Shown: in pieces, positions 1 through 12,600 of the stretch
How positions within the stretch are numbered: position 1 is the stretch's first letter
Layout: each line of letters starts with the position of its first letter
From: Capitulum mitella
Taxonomy: Eukaryota > Arthropoda > Thecostraca > Pollicipedomorpha > Pollicipedidae
Assembly (NCBI GenBank): GCA_030062745.1
Contig: CP099842.1
Location: 26,404,307 to 26,468,306, forward strand
Length of the DNA stretch: 64,000 bases
Direction: 5' to 3'
Made by a program: the position numbers and the translations under genes
Notes under the pieces: model-generated
Told to the model about the DNA's origin: nothing
Database searches by the model: none
Seen by the model: only the letters and a program-made list of their open reading frames with translations

Positions 1-3000
1 TTCCGCCGGGCAGAAGGTTGTCATGCGATCGCCAAATGTCCTGCCCGTTATGGAATAACCCAGATTCGCGCTGACACGGTAACCTGGTGGGTTTGGCGTC
101 CTTGCTGCCGCGACGCGGACAGAACGCTGCCGGGCGGACCGCCGCGATCGCTGCCGTCTGCCGGACGAACGAACCGTCCACGGGCCCCAGCGAGTGTCGA
201 TGGCGTCGATGCAAGCCACGATCTATTGCCTTGTCAGGATGGCTCTCCTCTCGGAGCTCGACTTGTCGGCCGCTCGTTCTGAACAGCGCGGCGGTGCGGC
301 GCGTTCACCCGTGTCGCGCCGCGTCCGGGAGGCCCCGGACGACGGGGGTGGCTCCAGGCGGCGTCCGAGCCGATCTCGCCGACCCGGCTGACCGGCGGGC
401 GGCGCTGAAGGTTAGCCGTCCGACCGTGACGGCCCGGCCGGTGGTCGGCACGTCGCAGGCGGGCCGGTTCGCGTGCACTCGCCCGGCGCTCTGCAGCGTC
501 TTCGGCCGATGGCGAGATTGGCGGCAACTTATGGGCCGGTTGCCACGCGGCGTCCGCGGTGACCGGCCTTATTTATCATGTGCCGGTCGGATAAGCAGGC
601 TTCGGCGTGCTGGACCGGATTTGACGGCGCCCCCAGTCCGAGGGTGGCGGGAACGGCTCGTGTTGCACGAGAGAGTTTCAAGGGCGCGAGAAGGACGCTT
701 TCGATATTTGATGTGTTTTCCCCACCTTGCCTTACTGGGATTTAGACGACGCACCATTTGGCGCGATGTTTCACGGTTGTCGTTGGGTTCTCGTGGCTTA
801 GATTGGATTTGGAGAACCCTGGGAAGGTAATGCGGCTGCAGCCAGAAAATCCTTTATTGGCACGGTCTCTCATGCTCCGAGATCCCCTGAGCAACCAAGG
901 TATTGATCCCGCCTGCAGGGTCTGGACGTTAACCCGTGAGTGTGCATACCCCGTGCCTTGCTGTGGAGCCACGTGCATTCCCTCTCCGCTCGCTGGAAAG
1001 TCCGTCCCCTGCGGCCAGCGGCCTTCTCACCGCTCACGGTTCAGTGGACGCGGCTGAAGGTCCGGCCGCGGCGAGTCCTGGAACCGGGGCCCAGCGTCGC
1101 CCGGGGTCGTGGGCCCCGCACACGGGGCCCAGCGCCGTCGAGGACCCGCGTCGAGCCGCCCCCGCCCGCTCCCGCCGGGGCCGGACGGGACCCCAGCGTC
1201 GGAACGGTGCTCTCCCGGCCCGGCTCGGCCGGTCCGCTGCCGGATCCCTGCAGGCCCCGTCACGTCAGGGCGGCGCTATCGGGCGGCGATCAGCTCCGCG
1301 GCCGCGCCCCGCCGCCGACACGTGCAGCGCGGCGGCCGGCGGCGGCGGCGGCGGCCGCCCTGTGCCGGCACGTGGGGCGCCGCGGCCGGCCGGCCGGCCC
1401 GCTCCCCGCTATTGATCGGAATCGCGGCCGGCGACCGTCTGGTTCGGCCGGCGGAGCGCGGCCGTCTCCGCCGATCGGCGGGACGGCGAGACGCTCCGGC
1501 GCCTGACGGCGGCTCCTGACTGCTCCTGCCAGCGCCTGACGGCGGCTCCCGACTGGTCCTGACAGCGCCTGGCGGCGGCTCCTGACTGTGCCTAATGACG
1601 GTTTCTGACCGTACATGACGGCGGCGCCTCACAGTACCTGACGGCAGCTCCTGACCGTGCCTGACGACGGTTCCCGACTGCTTCTGACCGCACCTGATGA
1701 CGGCTCCTGACCGCATCTGTCAGCTGTGGAAGGCGCCTGCTGACTACACCTGACACGGCTCCTGACGTTATCTGACGGCGCCTCGTGATCGCACAGGACG
1801 GCAGCTTTTAACTGCGCCTGACGACGGTGCGTGGCGGCGAACCGTCAGTGCGTAGAAACGGACACGAGTTTTACCTCTGCCGGAAGGAAAACCAGGGGCA
1901 GATCGGAGGCGATTGCTGCTCTGGATGGCACGCAACCTTATCCGCCGGATCGTGGGAAGAAGGCGATTTTACCTACTTTCGAGTGGTGGTCTCTGGTCGC
2001 AGCTCTGTGCTTAGGCCTCGGCGAAGATATGCGGCTATATTTCCCAAAAGCACCATGTAAAACACGACAAACCAGTGACGCTCCTCAACCGTTTCTTTCA
2101 CCTTCCTCGTTCTGTTCTCCACAGCGTGGTCGCTGGCGTATAGCCTGTTACCCGGTCGACCACGTTCACACCGTTTAGGAATTTACATGTAACATAACAC
2201 TGAGTGGCGATCACAAGGTTATGGCATTGCCCGGCCACTGCAAACACGAAGTAGATGACCTCGACGACTGCCTACCTCTGTGCATTTGACGAGCGTAGTT
2301 TTATATAGCTGGATGCCTCCAAAATGTGCAGGCCGCCCGCCAGGTGTTTCTTTTGAGAGACGACCTGGAATGCGTCCAGGTGCGGAGCTCCAACTGGCAC
2401 CCAAGGAAACAGGGCCCTGACAAAGGTGCTGCTACCGATTGTTTTCAGCCAGACAATAGTGTGATGTACAGCTTCTGCAGCTGGTCTAAGACCACGCCCT
2501 TCTTTTCGCCTGGTCCTTGGTTATGGGCGGAATTTGGCGTTATTTTATTTTTATTTTTATTTGCATCGCTATCAGTTATAGGACATCGTACAATGTAACC
2601 ACATTTCCTAATAACCTATCGCCATCACGAGGGAACCGCAGGCTGCCGTGCAGGCATTCGAGGTTGCACGTCCCGTGGGAACGCCCTGTTCTTTTGCCGA
2701 GCGTCCAATCGGTAACCCTCCGTCTCCGGCGGCGCCGACGGTCGGTCCCTTCCCCTCGCCCTCCTCCGCTGTCGAGCGGGCCGGCCGGCGCGCGCTGTTG
2801 GTTAAGTGGAGATAATTACACGTGCTATTGCTCTGGCGCGGGCCCGGACCCCGCCGGGCAAGGCGGGACGACGATTCGGCGCCGCTGACTGGCGCACTGG
2901 CGGCGGCGGCGGCGGCGGCGGGCGGAGCTCGGTGCGGCAGACATCGGGACGGCACAGCGAGGTGGAGGGCTCTGCCGACAGCGTGCACGCCCGTGGAGGG

Positions 3001-6000
3001 GGAGGGGTGACGGAATGCGGCTACCGGCGGCCGGCGGAGACCGCGGCGGCGGCCTACCCGCCAGAGAGGATTACAGATCGGCTCGTTAGCGATGAATGCC
3101 AGGCAGCGGGACACGGCGGTGTGTCATGTCGTTCGCAACTCCACCTGGCTACAGGGAGAGGAAACTGGGTTTATGTGTCGTGCAGTATGGGCCGGTTTAT
3201 TTGTCGGCAAATGTGCGCTCCTGCCGGTGCATTTTGCACGCCAGTGCAAAGTGGCATGTGACATTGGAAGGACCGCTTCTGCTGCCACTGTCGATGACTT
3301 CGCCGCGCCGTTGACCCTTTGAAATAGCAACTCTGATTGGCGATCTAATGTTATCCGGTTGCCCGGCAGAACAAACAGAAGCTTAAAGTAAACTAAACCC
3401 AGACTTGGGCTAGCTGATAGGCCGAAGAATCTCCTGCACCTGCGCCACCTGCGGCACTTCAACAGGAGGAGTCGGCGGGCCGGCCGACCGGCTAGCTCGG
3501 CGACCCGCCGCCGGCGGTGTCAGAATCAGGTCACCAGGATGGCCGGCGCGGCGTGGCCTGTATTATCTGCTCCGCACCGCGCCGGCCCGGCCTCCGACCG
3601 GCGCGCGGCCGGCAGAGGCAGGGTGCTGCACCGAGAGAGGGACAGAAAAACCGCCGGCCGTCCGCGGCTGCGGCCCGGCTGACCGCCGTCTCGACGCCGA
3701 GATGAGCCCAAATTGGGCTGGGGGTCGGCGCCGAAGACGGATCGCCGGGCCAGCCGCGGCCGCCGGATTCCGACCGGCGGTAATGTGTCGGCTCTGGTCC
3801 ACTTTTGAGGGCGGGCCGCGCGCCGGCCGCGCCGGCCGCCGTGTTCCTGCCGCTCGTGACCGGCGGGCGCGGGCGGCCGGACCGCGCGCCGAGGGCGCCG
3901 GTTAAAGACCCTGATCACGAGGGACCACCCAGCCGGCCGCGGCCGATCCGAACCGTTTCAAACGTTTTACCGGCCGGCCGGCCGCGCCGCCGCGTCCGAC
4001 GCCGGTGGTTAGGTCGCCTGGCGACCCCGCGGCGTGCCGGGCGGTCGGCCGTCGGGGAGGCCTTCCGGACCGTGCCGCGGCGGCGGTCGAACTCGGCGCC
4101 GGATTAGATTACAGCAGCGCCGCGCCGGCGGCCCGGAGCGCCACCAGATGGGGTAATTTCCTGCACAGACGAGCCTAATTAGGTGACGTCGTCACCTCTG
4201 TCGGGCGGCGGGTTTTAAGATGGTGTTTTGATGCGGAAGCCTGTTTTCGTAAGAGGTATGAGTATTTGGAACAACTCGGCTCGTGGACGGTCGCCAACGA
4301 GCACCATTAACTTCTCCGAAACCACTGGAATTGTTTAAGCCGTTCCGTACACGATTGTAGTTTTGACGAATGTATTAGCCGTCATTAACGGCCGTAATTA
4401 CGTTAGCCAGCGCCATAACTCAATCGTCGTCCACGTTAGGCCAGAGGACAATTTCCGCCGTGCGACCCAGTTTCGTTCTCGGTCTGTTAGTGATTTGGAG
4501 TTAATCGGAACCCAGGAAACGAAGATGACGGAAAGAGCGAGTTGAAGGAGTAGAATGAAGAGGTGCGAAGTGTGGCAAAGTGGAGCGATTTGAGGTGGAG
4601 GAGGCGGCTTCCGGGGAAATCGTGGAATGGCTGCAGGCGATGCAGTGGCTGAATGAGTGACATGGAATGAAGGAGGATATGAAGCGCGATCAGGAGAGGA
4701 TGAGTGACATGCTATGAAACACAGTGGTCGAAATGCTCTTCAGAATTGTAGGTGAATGATTCATGAAGTGGAGAAAAACGGATTGAATTATATGAAGTGT
4801 GGGTTACGAACGACCTCGAGAGATTGTTAACCTCTTGCACCTTCCATGAGAACTCCGTGTTCACTTTCCGAGCAGTCGGCGGTCGAGGTCAGTGACCTGA
4901 ATGGATGTAAGGCCCGGATGCCTATTACCATGCGTTCTGTCTTATTACGGACGTTTATTTAGGAACATAGCAGGGTGATCTGGGAACGATGCAATTTAGT
5001 TTGCATCGTACGCAACGAGGCTTTGACGTTTAATTATATGCCAGCCTGGCGCTGGCTCTAATCAGCATTTTCTGCGCGGCACAAAGTGCGAACTTTACAT
5101 AAGACTAACGAACAGAGCGTCTTCGCTGCCGGCACGAAGTCGCTCGCGAGCCCCGCCTGGCCGTTCAGTCGCCGATGAATCGACTCCAGTCTGGACACTC
5201 TTTGTGCGAGGCTGCGGCCGCAGATCAATACCGGAGGCTGCGACCGTCGGCCGGTACGCACCCTGTCGAGAGTCGGCCGCCGGGGGGGGGGGGTCAGCTG
5301 GACGCCGCAGGGTGGTCGGACACGGCTGTCCGCTGTGTCCGGCACACGGGCCGCGTGCCGTCGTCTTCTCGGCGAAGGGAGCCGTCCTGCTGGTGTTTGG
5401 TACTGCTGGTGTTCGGGCCCGGACGAGGCGGCGGGACTGGCTGACGCTGGAGGCCGTGTCTGGCGCTGTGTCTGTCGGCTGTGTCTGACGCTGGTGGCCG
5501 TCTGGTCTCGCTTGTCAGACGTCGTGGCAGGATGCGAAGCCCCGCTTCACCGCGGCTCAGGCTCCGTGCTCGTCTTGGCACGCGGGTCTGACCAGGCCCT
5601 GTCATCCGAGCTTTCCCAACCGTGTTTTTGCAGTACTTTTGGTGAGAATGCGCGTGGCTTCGGTGACCGAGGTCCCTCTGAGGTCACGTGCGGGTTTGCC
5701 TTGCCACGTTAGGAATGGCTTTTGGGACTGGGTTTGCGGTTCGTCTGACTTATGAAGGATAGGCATGGATAGGAGGCAACCAGTTGTCACCGTGCATGGT
5801 TAGCGCCTCCTGCCTACCCCTATTTGGGAGGTTATTTCCCTTCTCCTGGCCCGCCGCCTGCCGAGCCGAGCCGGGCCGGGCCGCGGCGTGCTGTCCGGGC
5901 GTCTTCACGGCCTCTCCGCCGGCCGCGCGAGCCGGCGGAGAGGCCGGGTCAGCGGCGTACGCGGCGGCCGCTGGCCTATTTACCGTCCGCCAGAGAGAGC

Positions 6001-6119
6001 AGCGCTGGAGACGATCGGACGGCGCGAGTCGCCGGCCGGCCGCGCGAGGCGCCCATGACCCGGCGGGAGTGAGCGGTCACGTGAAGGTAGAGGGGGGGGG
6101 GGTCCGTCGCCGCCGGCCG
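1..6119. other. Upstream flank of Shank, no supportable gene
   Basis: GC-rich DNA (1-4.1 kb and 5.1-6.1 kb) separated by a more balanced, purine-rich stretch at 4.3-5.0 kb. The longest reading frame (87-830) has no recognisable motif, and its composition is what open frames in high-GC DNA look like by chance. Homeodomain-like TAATTA cores occur at 4.17-4.41 kb. Apart from the repeats listed separately I see nothing to annotate. Confidence 0.6.
1500..1830. repeat. Degenerate ~23-bp minisatellite
   Basis: Alternating 13- and 10-base blocks such as cctgacggcggct followed by cctgactgtg repeat about a dozen times with many substitutions. Composition is GC-rich and no frame runs through it. It was seen by direct alignment of successive units. 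Confidence 0.75.
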
Positions 6120-6474
6120 AGGCGGGCCCGTGACGTCAGCGGTCCTGTCTCCTGGGCGTGCCTGCTCCCCGGTCCTGATTGGTAGGCTGCCGGACCCGTG
6201 GCCGCGGCCAGTTTGGCCGGCGGCGACGAGCGGGACCGGCAGGGCTGGACGGCGGTGAGGCCGCCAGCGGTCGGTGGGCGTTTCTGATTGCCTCTGATCT
6301 GGCCAGAGCGCGATAAGATCGGGGCCGTGGAGTGGCCGTGTGACGTGCCGCTGAAAACGTCGGAGGACTGCGCTATCTCGCCCGCTCGCGCACCGTGACT
6401 CGTGCTGACTCTCCACTCGCGTCGTTCCCAGATGACCGCCCCCGAGCCGACCTGAGACACCGCCCGCGACAGCC
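6120..6474 (+). promoter_or_regulatory. Candidate Shank promoter and 5' UTR
   Basis: A GC-rich block directly upstream of the Shank ATG. It contains a perfect palindromic CRE (TGACGTCA) at 6131-6138 and an inverted CCAAT box (ATTGG) at 6178-6182. No TATA box is seen. Sites are seen in the sequence; promoter activity and the transcription start are inferred from position. Confidence 0.5.
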
Positions 6475-6621
6475 ATGGAGGACGACCTTAGCGTGACCTC
6501 CGACGAGCTCATCTTCATCCGCATCAACGTTCCCGAACTGAGCGTGGAGAAATGCCTGCAGTTCGGCCGCAGCGAGCTCGTCTGGGACATCAAGCAGCAG
6601 TGCCTCGGCTCGCTTCCCAAG
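6475..6621 (+). CDS. Shank: Shank exon 1: start codon and first half of SPN domain
   Basis: Codes residues 1-49. The ATG has a strong context (gccATGg, G at -3 and +4). The stretch ELIFIRINVPEL followed by KCLQF matches the first strands of the Shank N-terminal ubiquitin-like (SPN) domain, which binds Rap/Ras GTPases in vertebrate Shank. The exon ends at an AAG codon directly before the donor GTGAGA (phase 0). It joins in phase to exon 2, giving a continuous SPN fold. Confidence 0.92.
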
Positions 6622-9600
6622 GTGAGACGGGACGGGTCGGGCGTCGGCACTCTGAGGTAAACCGCCAATCGTGTTGTCCGATTACCATCGCTTTCCAATC
6701 GCCGAAATGGCCGACGGCCGCGCCAATCACGCCATCGAGTGCCCGTCGCGCCTGGTGGTAACCGCGCCGGAGGGCGACGCGGGGCCGGCCAATCGCCGGC
6801 CGGCCGGAGCGCGTGAGGTCAGCGCGGCTGCCGGTCCGCCGGCAGACGCTGTCCGGTCCGCCGACAGACGGGACGAGCCGGGCACGTAGCGGCCGAGCGG
6901 CGGGCCGGGTTTTTGTTCCCGTCTGACGGATCGGCGGCGATCGCGGCCGCTAAATCATGCATCCGACGTCGGCCAATCAATTGTCGGCCGCGGCTGTTTA
7001 GCCGGCGCGGCCGGCCGACGCCCGCCGAGAGGGACGCGCGCCAAAACGGCGCCGCCGCGCGCCGCGTCCGCCGCTGATGAATGGAGACGGAGCGGCGCGG
7101 CCGGCGACCGGGCCGCCGGACCGTCCGGCGGCTGTTGCCGGCCCGGCCGCGGCCGCGGCGGCAGGGGGCGCGGTCCGGCCGGGGAGCGAGGGAGGCCGAT
7201 ATGTGGCCGGCGTGGTGACGCACGAAGGCCGGGGATGCGGCGTCATTCGGTCAATTACGCGCCCGCCAGAGGGATTCCTCACGCCGCAGTTTGGGCCGGT
7301 GGTGTACTTATTTTGTTAAACGGGTGAGCTACGACTAGCAGACATCAATGGGGAAGATGGAGTGCGTGTTATCCGACGCTCTCAACGTCTGCGATGTGGA
7401 AAACTGCAGGTGTCTGTGTCAGGCTTGCGCTGGGTTTCCGTCGGTGGGACCATTAGCAGACGCCTTCATCATTGTCACTTCTTCATCTTCCAATCAGGTT
7501 GCCTCACCTTCACCCCTCCCGTCTGTAGATCCCACGCCACTCCATCGGTCTCGCTGAACACCAGCGGAGCGCAATCAACCTCCGAACCCCGACCGAAGAA
7601 GCCACAGGTGTGGACGCCCCCTGAACGCAGCAGCGGCCGCCGACCGGCGGCCGGTCCAGATGGCGCCCCGGTCGCCGGCCGGCCGGCCCGCTCCGGCCGA
7701 CGCTGCGAACGCGACGCGTCATACCGGGACCCTCTTCCTGCCCATTGATCGGGCGGCAAAAACTCCGACGCCGGCGTGATTGGCGTGTGCTGTTCGCCGT
7801 CCGGGACGGAGGAGGACGGCCGGGCTCGTTAGAGGAAGCGTGAGGCGGGGGTCGGCCGCCGGCCGGACCTTGACCGTGCGTGCTCTCTGCCTGATTGCGC
7901 GGTCAGAGGGGATGTGCCGCCACGGTGGCTGCATTGCGTGCATTGAGATTGAGGTTGCATCGGGTATTGAGAATGATGAGTCGCGGCCTCGTTTCAAGGA
8001 AGCGTTTGATCAGGGCGTAATCGATAAGTTAGAGATGGGAGAGGTAAAATGAATGGTGGGTTGGCTGGTTGTAATTGATGCCTTTTGTTAAGACTCACTT
8101 TCCCTTCAAGAAAGCAAGACAGAGGTGGCTTGTCGAGATGATGTGGATAATAATGAGTTTGGTCAGTCTCTATCGTGCCTAAGCTTTCGAGACGTCGGAA
8201 ATTGAGTTTTCGCAAACAACACGGGACGGAACCGTGCTTCTCTTGTGTCGCACGACTGCGGTTGTTGAGATGTTTCGCGTGCCTCATGCCTGACAGGCGA
8301 TTTGTCTTGCGTATGCTTTTGTGGTCTTCTCTCATCTCCCTGACTTGGGGAATTGAGAACCAGCAAATAAGTATTCAGCACTGTCATTTCCTTACATGTA
8401 AATGCAAACTCTTCATAACCAACATTTCGTATTTCATTCGGAAGGAGTTCGGCACCCGCTCACCCTCAGCTGTTTTCGAAACGTCCAACTTAAAGATCTC
8501 AAGCCGTCATTAAAACTCACTCAGCCATTCAAGAGTCACAGGCCGCCTTCCTTCCTTGAAATCGTTTCAACTTGAATCAGCGCCCGTCCGCGACCAGTCA
8601 GGTTCATTTGTGGCCAGCATCACTTTCACCGCCGGCAAAAAGCCAGGGCGGCGCTCATCAGCAGGCGCCGTTTTTGCCGCGCCCGCGCCGCATCCGCCAC
8701 GCTGGGTAGCTCTCCGGAGCCCGCAGCTCACGAGCTGTCGCGTGGCCGGCCGACCGGGCCGCGGCGCGGCGGCCGCCGCCGCCACTAACCATGTGCCCTG
8801 TGTTTCATTTGGCGGCGCACAGGTGGCGCTCTGGTTCCGGGTATGTGCTCTCGCGTGTGCCGTGCGTCCGGCTGCCGTGTACTGCTGGCGCGCCTGCTCT
8901 CAGGGCCTGGCGCGCCGCTGCCTGGGACCCATCACGCCGCACATGTCGCTGGATGTGCTGTCTGTCGCACTGTGAAAGCCTCTCGCTGCAGCGCTGTGGG
9001 AGTCGGTGGCTCAGTAGACGCCTGTGGCCGCTTGTCGCTTGATGTGCACTCCCCCACGCTGCGTGATTTGTGGATGCGCTCCTTGCCTTGATGCAAAACC
9101 CTGCTGCGAAACATGCGATGATGTTTCGAGCGACCTCGCCGGTGTGGCAGTGTTTCGCTCAGTGTTCGTGCTAACCGTGTTAGCTCATCGCTGTCGTTGG
9201 CGATTGTCCCAATGGCGTGGACCTGCCGTCCGCCCCGCCTTATGCGGAGCCGCACGCCCGACCCTGCATGGCTCCCTTCTGTTCCCCTTTCTCCCTGTTC
9301 CCTGTCCTGCCGCCGGAGTCGTGCTGTGCCGGACTGTGGTGCGCCCTCTGTCACCTGAGCGGATGTATACCTCGCCGGAGTGTAGCGCGCCATCTGTTAC
9401 CTGGGCAGAGATATACCTCATCAGACTGTAGTGCTCTTCTGTTGCCTGGATACACACCGGCTTCGTCGGTTGCCCGTTCTTTGGGACGCTTGCTCTTGCG
9501 TCGACATGGCACTATTGACCGGCTTTGAGACTGGACCGGCGCCGTTGGCGGCGTTGGCGGCCGCTTCCGCTCGAGCTGGAACGGCCGACCGAGACTAGGC

Positions 9601-12600
9601 CACGGGATATACCACTGCGAGGAGATGAACCATCAATTCCGAGATGGCTCCATTTGGGGAGGTGCTGTCAAACAGAGTTATTGGAAACGGTGCCGCCGAG
9701 CCGCAGGTTTTCTCATGCGTTTTACAGGCTCGTTTATGATGATTATGTAGTCGAGGCGGTCGCGGCCTGTAATCCATCAGCTGGGCTTGTCATCGGGGCT
9801 CACGCATATCCACCATCTGTGTGCGGATGTCCGGCGCTAATTCCTGGGTCGGCTGACACGACATGCCACGTGCCTTTAAATTGTGATAGTCACGGGAGAG
9901 ATCCGAAATTGCATTCCTTTGGTTCGGTGCTGTAAAGACAATTTAAGGCTCATCCAACCGGTTTTAAGTTTCGCTAACAGTCTTCCAATAAACCCGCTTC
10001 ACGTGAAACCTGGCGGCATCCTTATCAACTCGGATTCCGGTTCCGGACGGCGTGGAGAGCTCGAGCGGGGCCCTACTTCGCCGCCCGTGCCGGCCCAGAT
10101 ATTTAACAACTGCCGACAGGCGATTACCTGCCTCCAAAACTCCGGCGTTTAGCCCATTTCCTGGGGATTCCGATGTTTGGCAGGACCACAAATGCGACTA
10201 TAATTGGCGCGGCGAGGCGAACAACAGGCGCGGAACACGCGGCCGATCTCGGCCCGCATACCACGGCGGCGGCCGGCGGCGGCGGCGGCGGGCGGTGCGC
10301 CGTGTGGAGGACCGCACACCGGGACGCTGGAGGGCGGCCGGGACCGACGGCGGCCGGCGGCGGCGGGAAGGTGAAGCTGAACTCGGGATTCAGCGGCGCC
10401 GAGGCAGGCAAGCGACAGGGGCAGAGACAGCGGCGCCATGGGGAGGTTGTTTGGGAAGTGGAAGAGCCGGAAGAGCCGCAGCGGAACAGAGCGCCTGTAG
10501 CGACCTCGGAACGACAGGAAATGACGTGGTCTCGTCGGAATCGTGACGGATTTCGACAGAACCAAATATCTGAGACCAGCGGCACTGCATGACACAGCGA
10601 ACCGCAACGGAAGCTGCCGAGCACGAAGCTACGACGAACCAGCCACGCAAAACCGGTTGCAGGAGCCCGGCCAGCGACAAAAGTCAGCGTCGTGATCGGG
10701 GGGCGGCGGGGGTCACCTTCGACCTCCGAGCCCGACAGCTCTGCCGTGCCGAACTACCCCGGAAGCGGAGCGGGAGCGCGGTGCGCCGAGTCGGCCCCGC
10801 GGCCCGCCGCCCCTCAGCGCCTGCGGATGGCCGGCCGAGCGTGGTCGCCGCCGGGCGCGACGTTCCCATCCTCCGCGCTGCGCTGCGCGCCGGCGGCGCC
10901 GGGGGCCGTGTCAGCTGCCGGAGGCAGGCGTCTGGACATCGATTCGGCGCCGCCGGCCGCCCCCGGCGGCGTCTGCAGGCCGCGCCGGCGGCGGCAGGGC
11001 GCAGGGGCCCGTCGTCGCTGCCGAGGAGTCTGCTGCTGGTGTGGCGCTGTTGTCTGTTGTTGTTGAGAAGTCGGGAGACTGAAGTCGAGACCTGCTGAGT
11101 TCCGCCTGCCAAAATGCCATGTTTCTGCTCCGCGCTAGACCATCAGGGGTCCAGTGCCCGGCTGGGGTTGGTTCTGGGAAACACTGGCGACTGGCAGTTG
11201 CGTCAGAGGAATCACATTTCTGTTCCTCTAACGCTCTCTGCGTGCGTGTTGGAGGAATCACAAAGCCCGAACACTAATAGACCTTGCGTGGTCGGCACTA
11301 ACGCGCTGCCTAGATAGTCGCAGTCAGCTTGACAGTGTCGCTCTGCGTTTCGATACTTGTGGTTGATACATACAGGCAGCTTTATCGGAGTTGCGGACAA
11401 AGCTGTCGCGGACCATTTCTGCGAAATATCTGCTCCAGTCAGGTGATTGTTAACTCGAGGACATGGTTGCATGACGCAGCTTTCCTTTTTATGCAATCGT
11501 CTGACTTCATGGCGCGCCGGCAACATTGTTTTCAGTCCCATCATTTGCATTGGCCACTTGGGAGGTTTTATAATCACATCGCGGGCGTAGGAAGTTTCAA
11601 AGGCGGCGCACCAACCATTCGTACGCTAATTCCCTCCGTTACAGGACATTGGACTAAGCCGCCGCGTGACCTTGATCCGCTCTCTTCCGCTTGCTTCCCG
11701 ACACTCCCGTGTTAAACGAGCTCTGAAAATCATCACGAGGCGTCCCTGGCTTCATGCATGGGACTGCCACACGCTAATCTGACAAATTGGATGGGCAGGG
11801 CCGTCCGCAGAGATAGCGTGAATCTCATCAGCCTGCAGAATCAGATGAGATTCTGCCGCCGACTGGCTGGGAGAGCTCCGACCTTCCGACGATTGGCTGG
11901 CCGACGTCGGTGATCACCTCGACTCTGCCAATTAACGGCCCTGATCATCGATCGTGTCTGCTTTAAGACGGGTTGCGTTAGAAGTATCCGCGTTTTCTGT
12001 CGTTTCTTTCCGTTGGTTCAGTCGGTTGCGCGCTGATCGATCAGCGTTCGCCCCGTGTCTCCGCGACCCGATCGGCTGTCTTGCGGTCGGCCACGCCTCG
12101 GTGGAGTCCAAACCAGACGGTCGCTCGGTCGAGCCCATTGCCCGCTGAGGCGGCGGCCGTCACCCAGTTGAGCAAGCTGCGGCCACTCGCCGGTCGCCGA
12201 CCGCCATTAGTTCCGCCTGCCGTAGAAACCCGGCCGGCGGGTGCGTGGCGGCCGCGGGGGCGCCGGCGCCGGCCCGACACTGCTGCCTGACGACGCCCGG
12301 CGGCGGCAGGCCGGAGGCTGTGTCGGCGGCTCGTGCGGGGCTTCCGCTGCCGAGTGTCGCCCGGAGTTCGGCGGCGGCGTCGGCGAGGGTGAGAGCTCCC
12401 GGCCCGCGCCGGCCGACGGCTGTTCGTCGACGAGCCTCCGCAGCTCGACGCAGAGCACCGAGACGCGCCGGAGCTCGCTCGGAGGTCGGTACGATGTCGA
12501 GGGTGGCTGTCGGTACTGTTCGGGAGGCGCCGCGCCGGCGGGGACGGCTCGCGCGACTAAGAACGTGCGGACTTCCGTCGTAGTCGGTCGCCGTCACCGC

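Noticed and set aside
87-830. 247-codon open frame at the left end
   Set aside because: GC-rich DNA where stops are rare. The translation is Arg/Ala/Pro-biased with no motif and other frames are also open.
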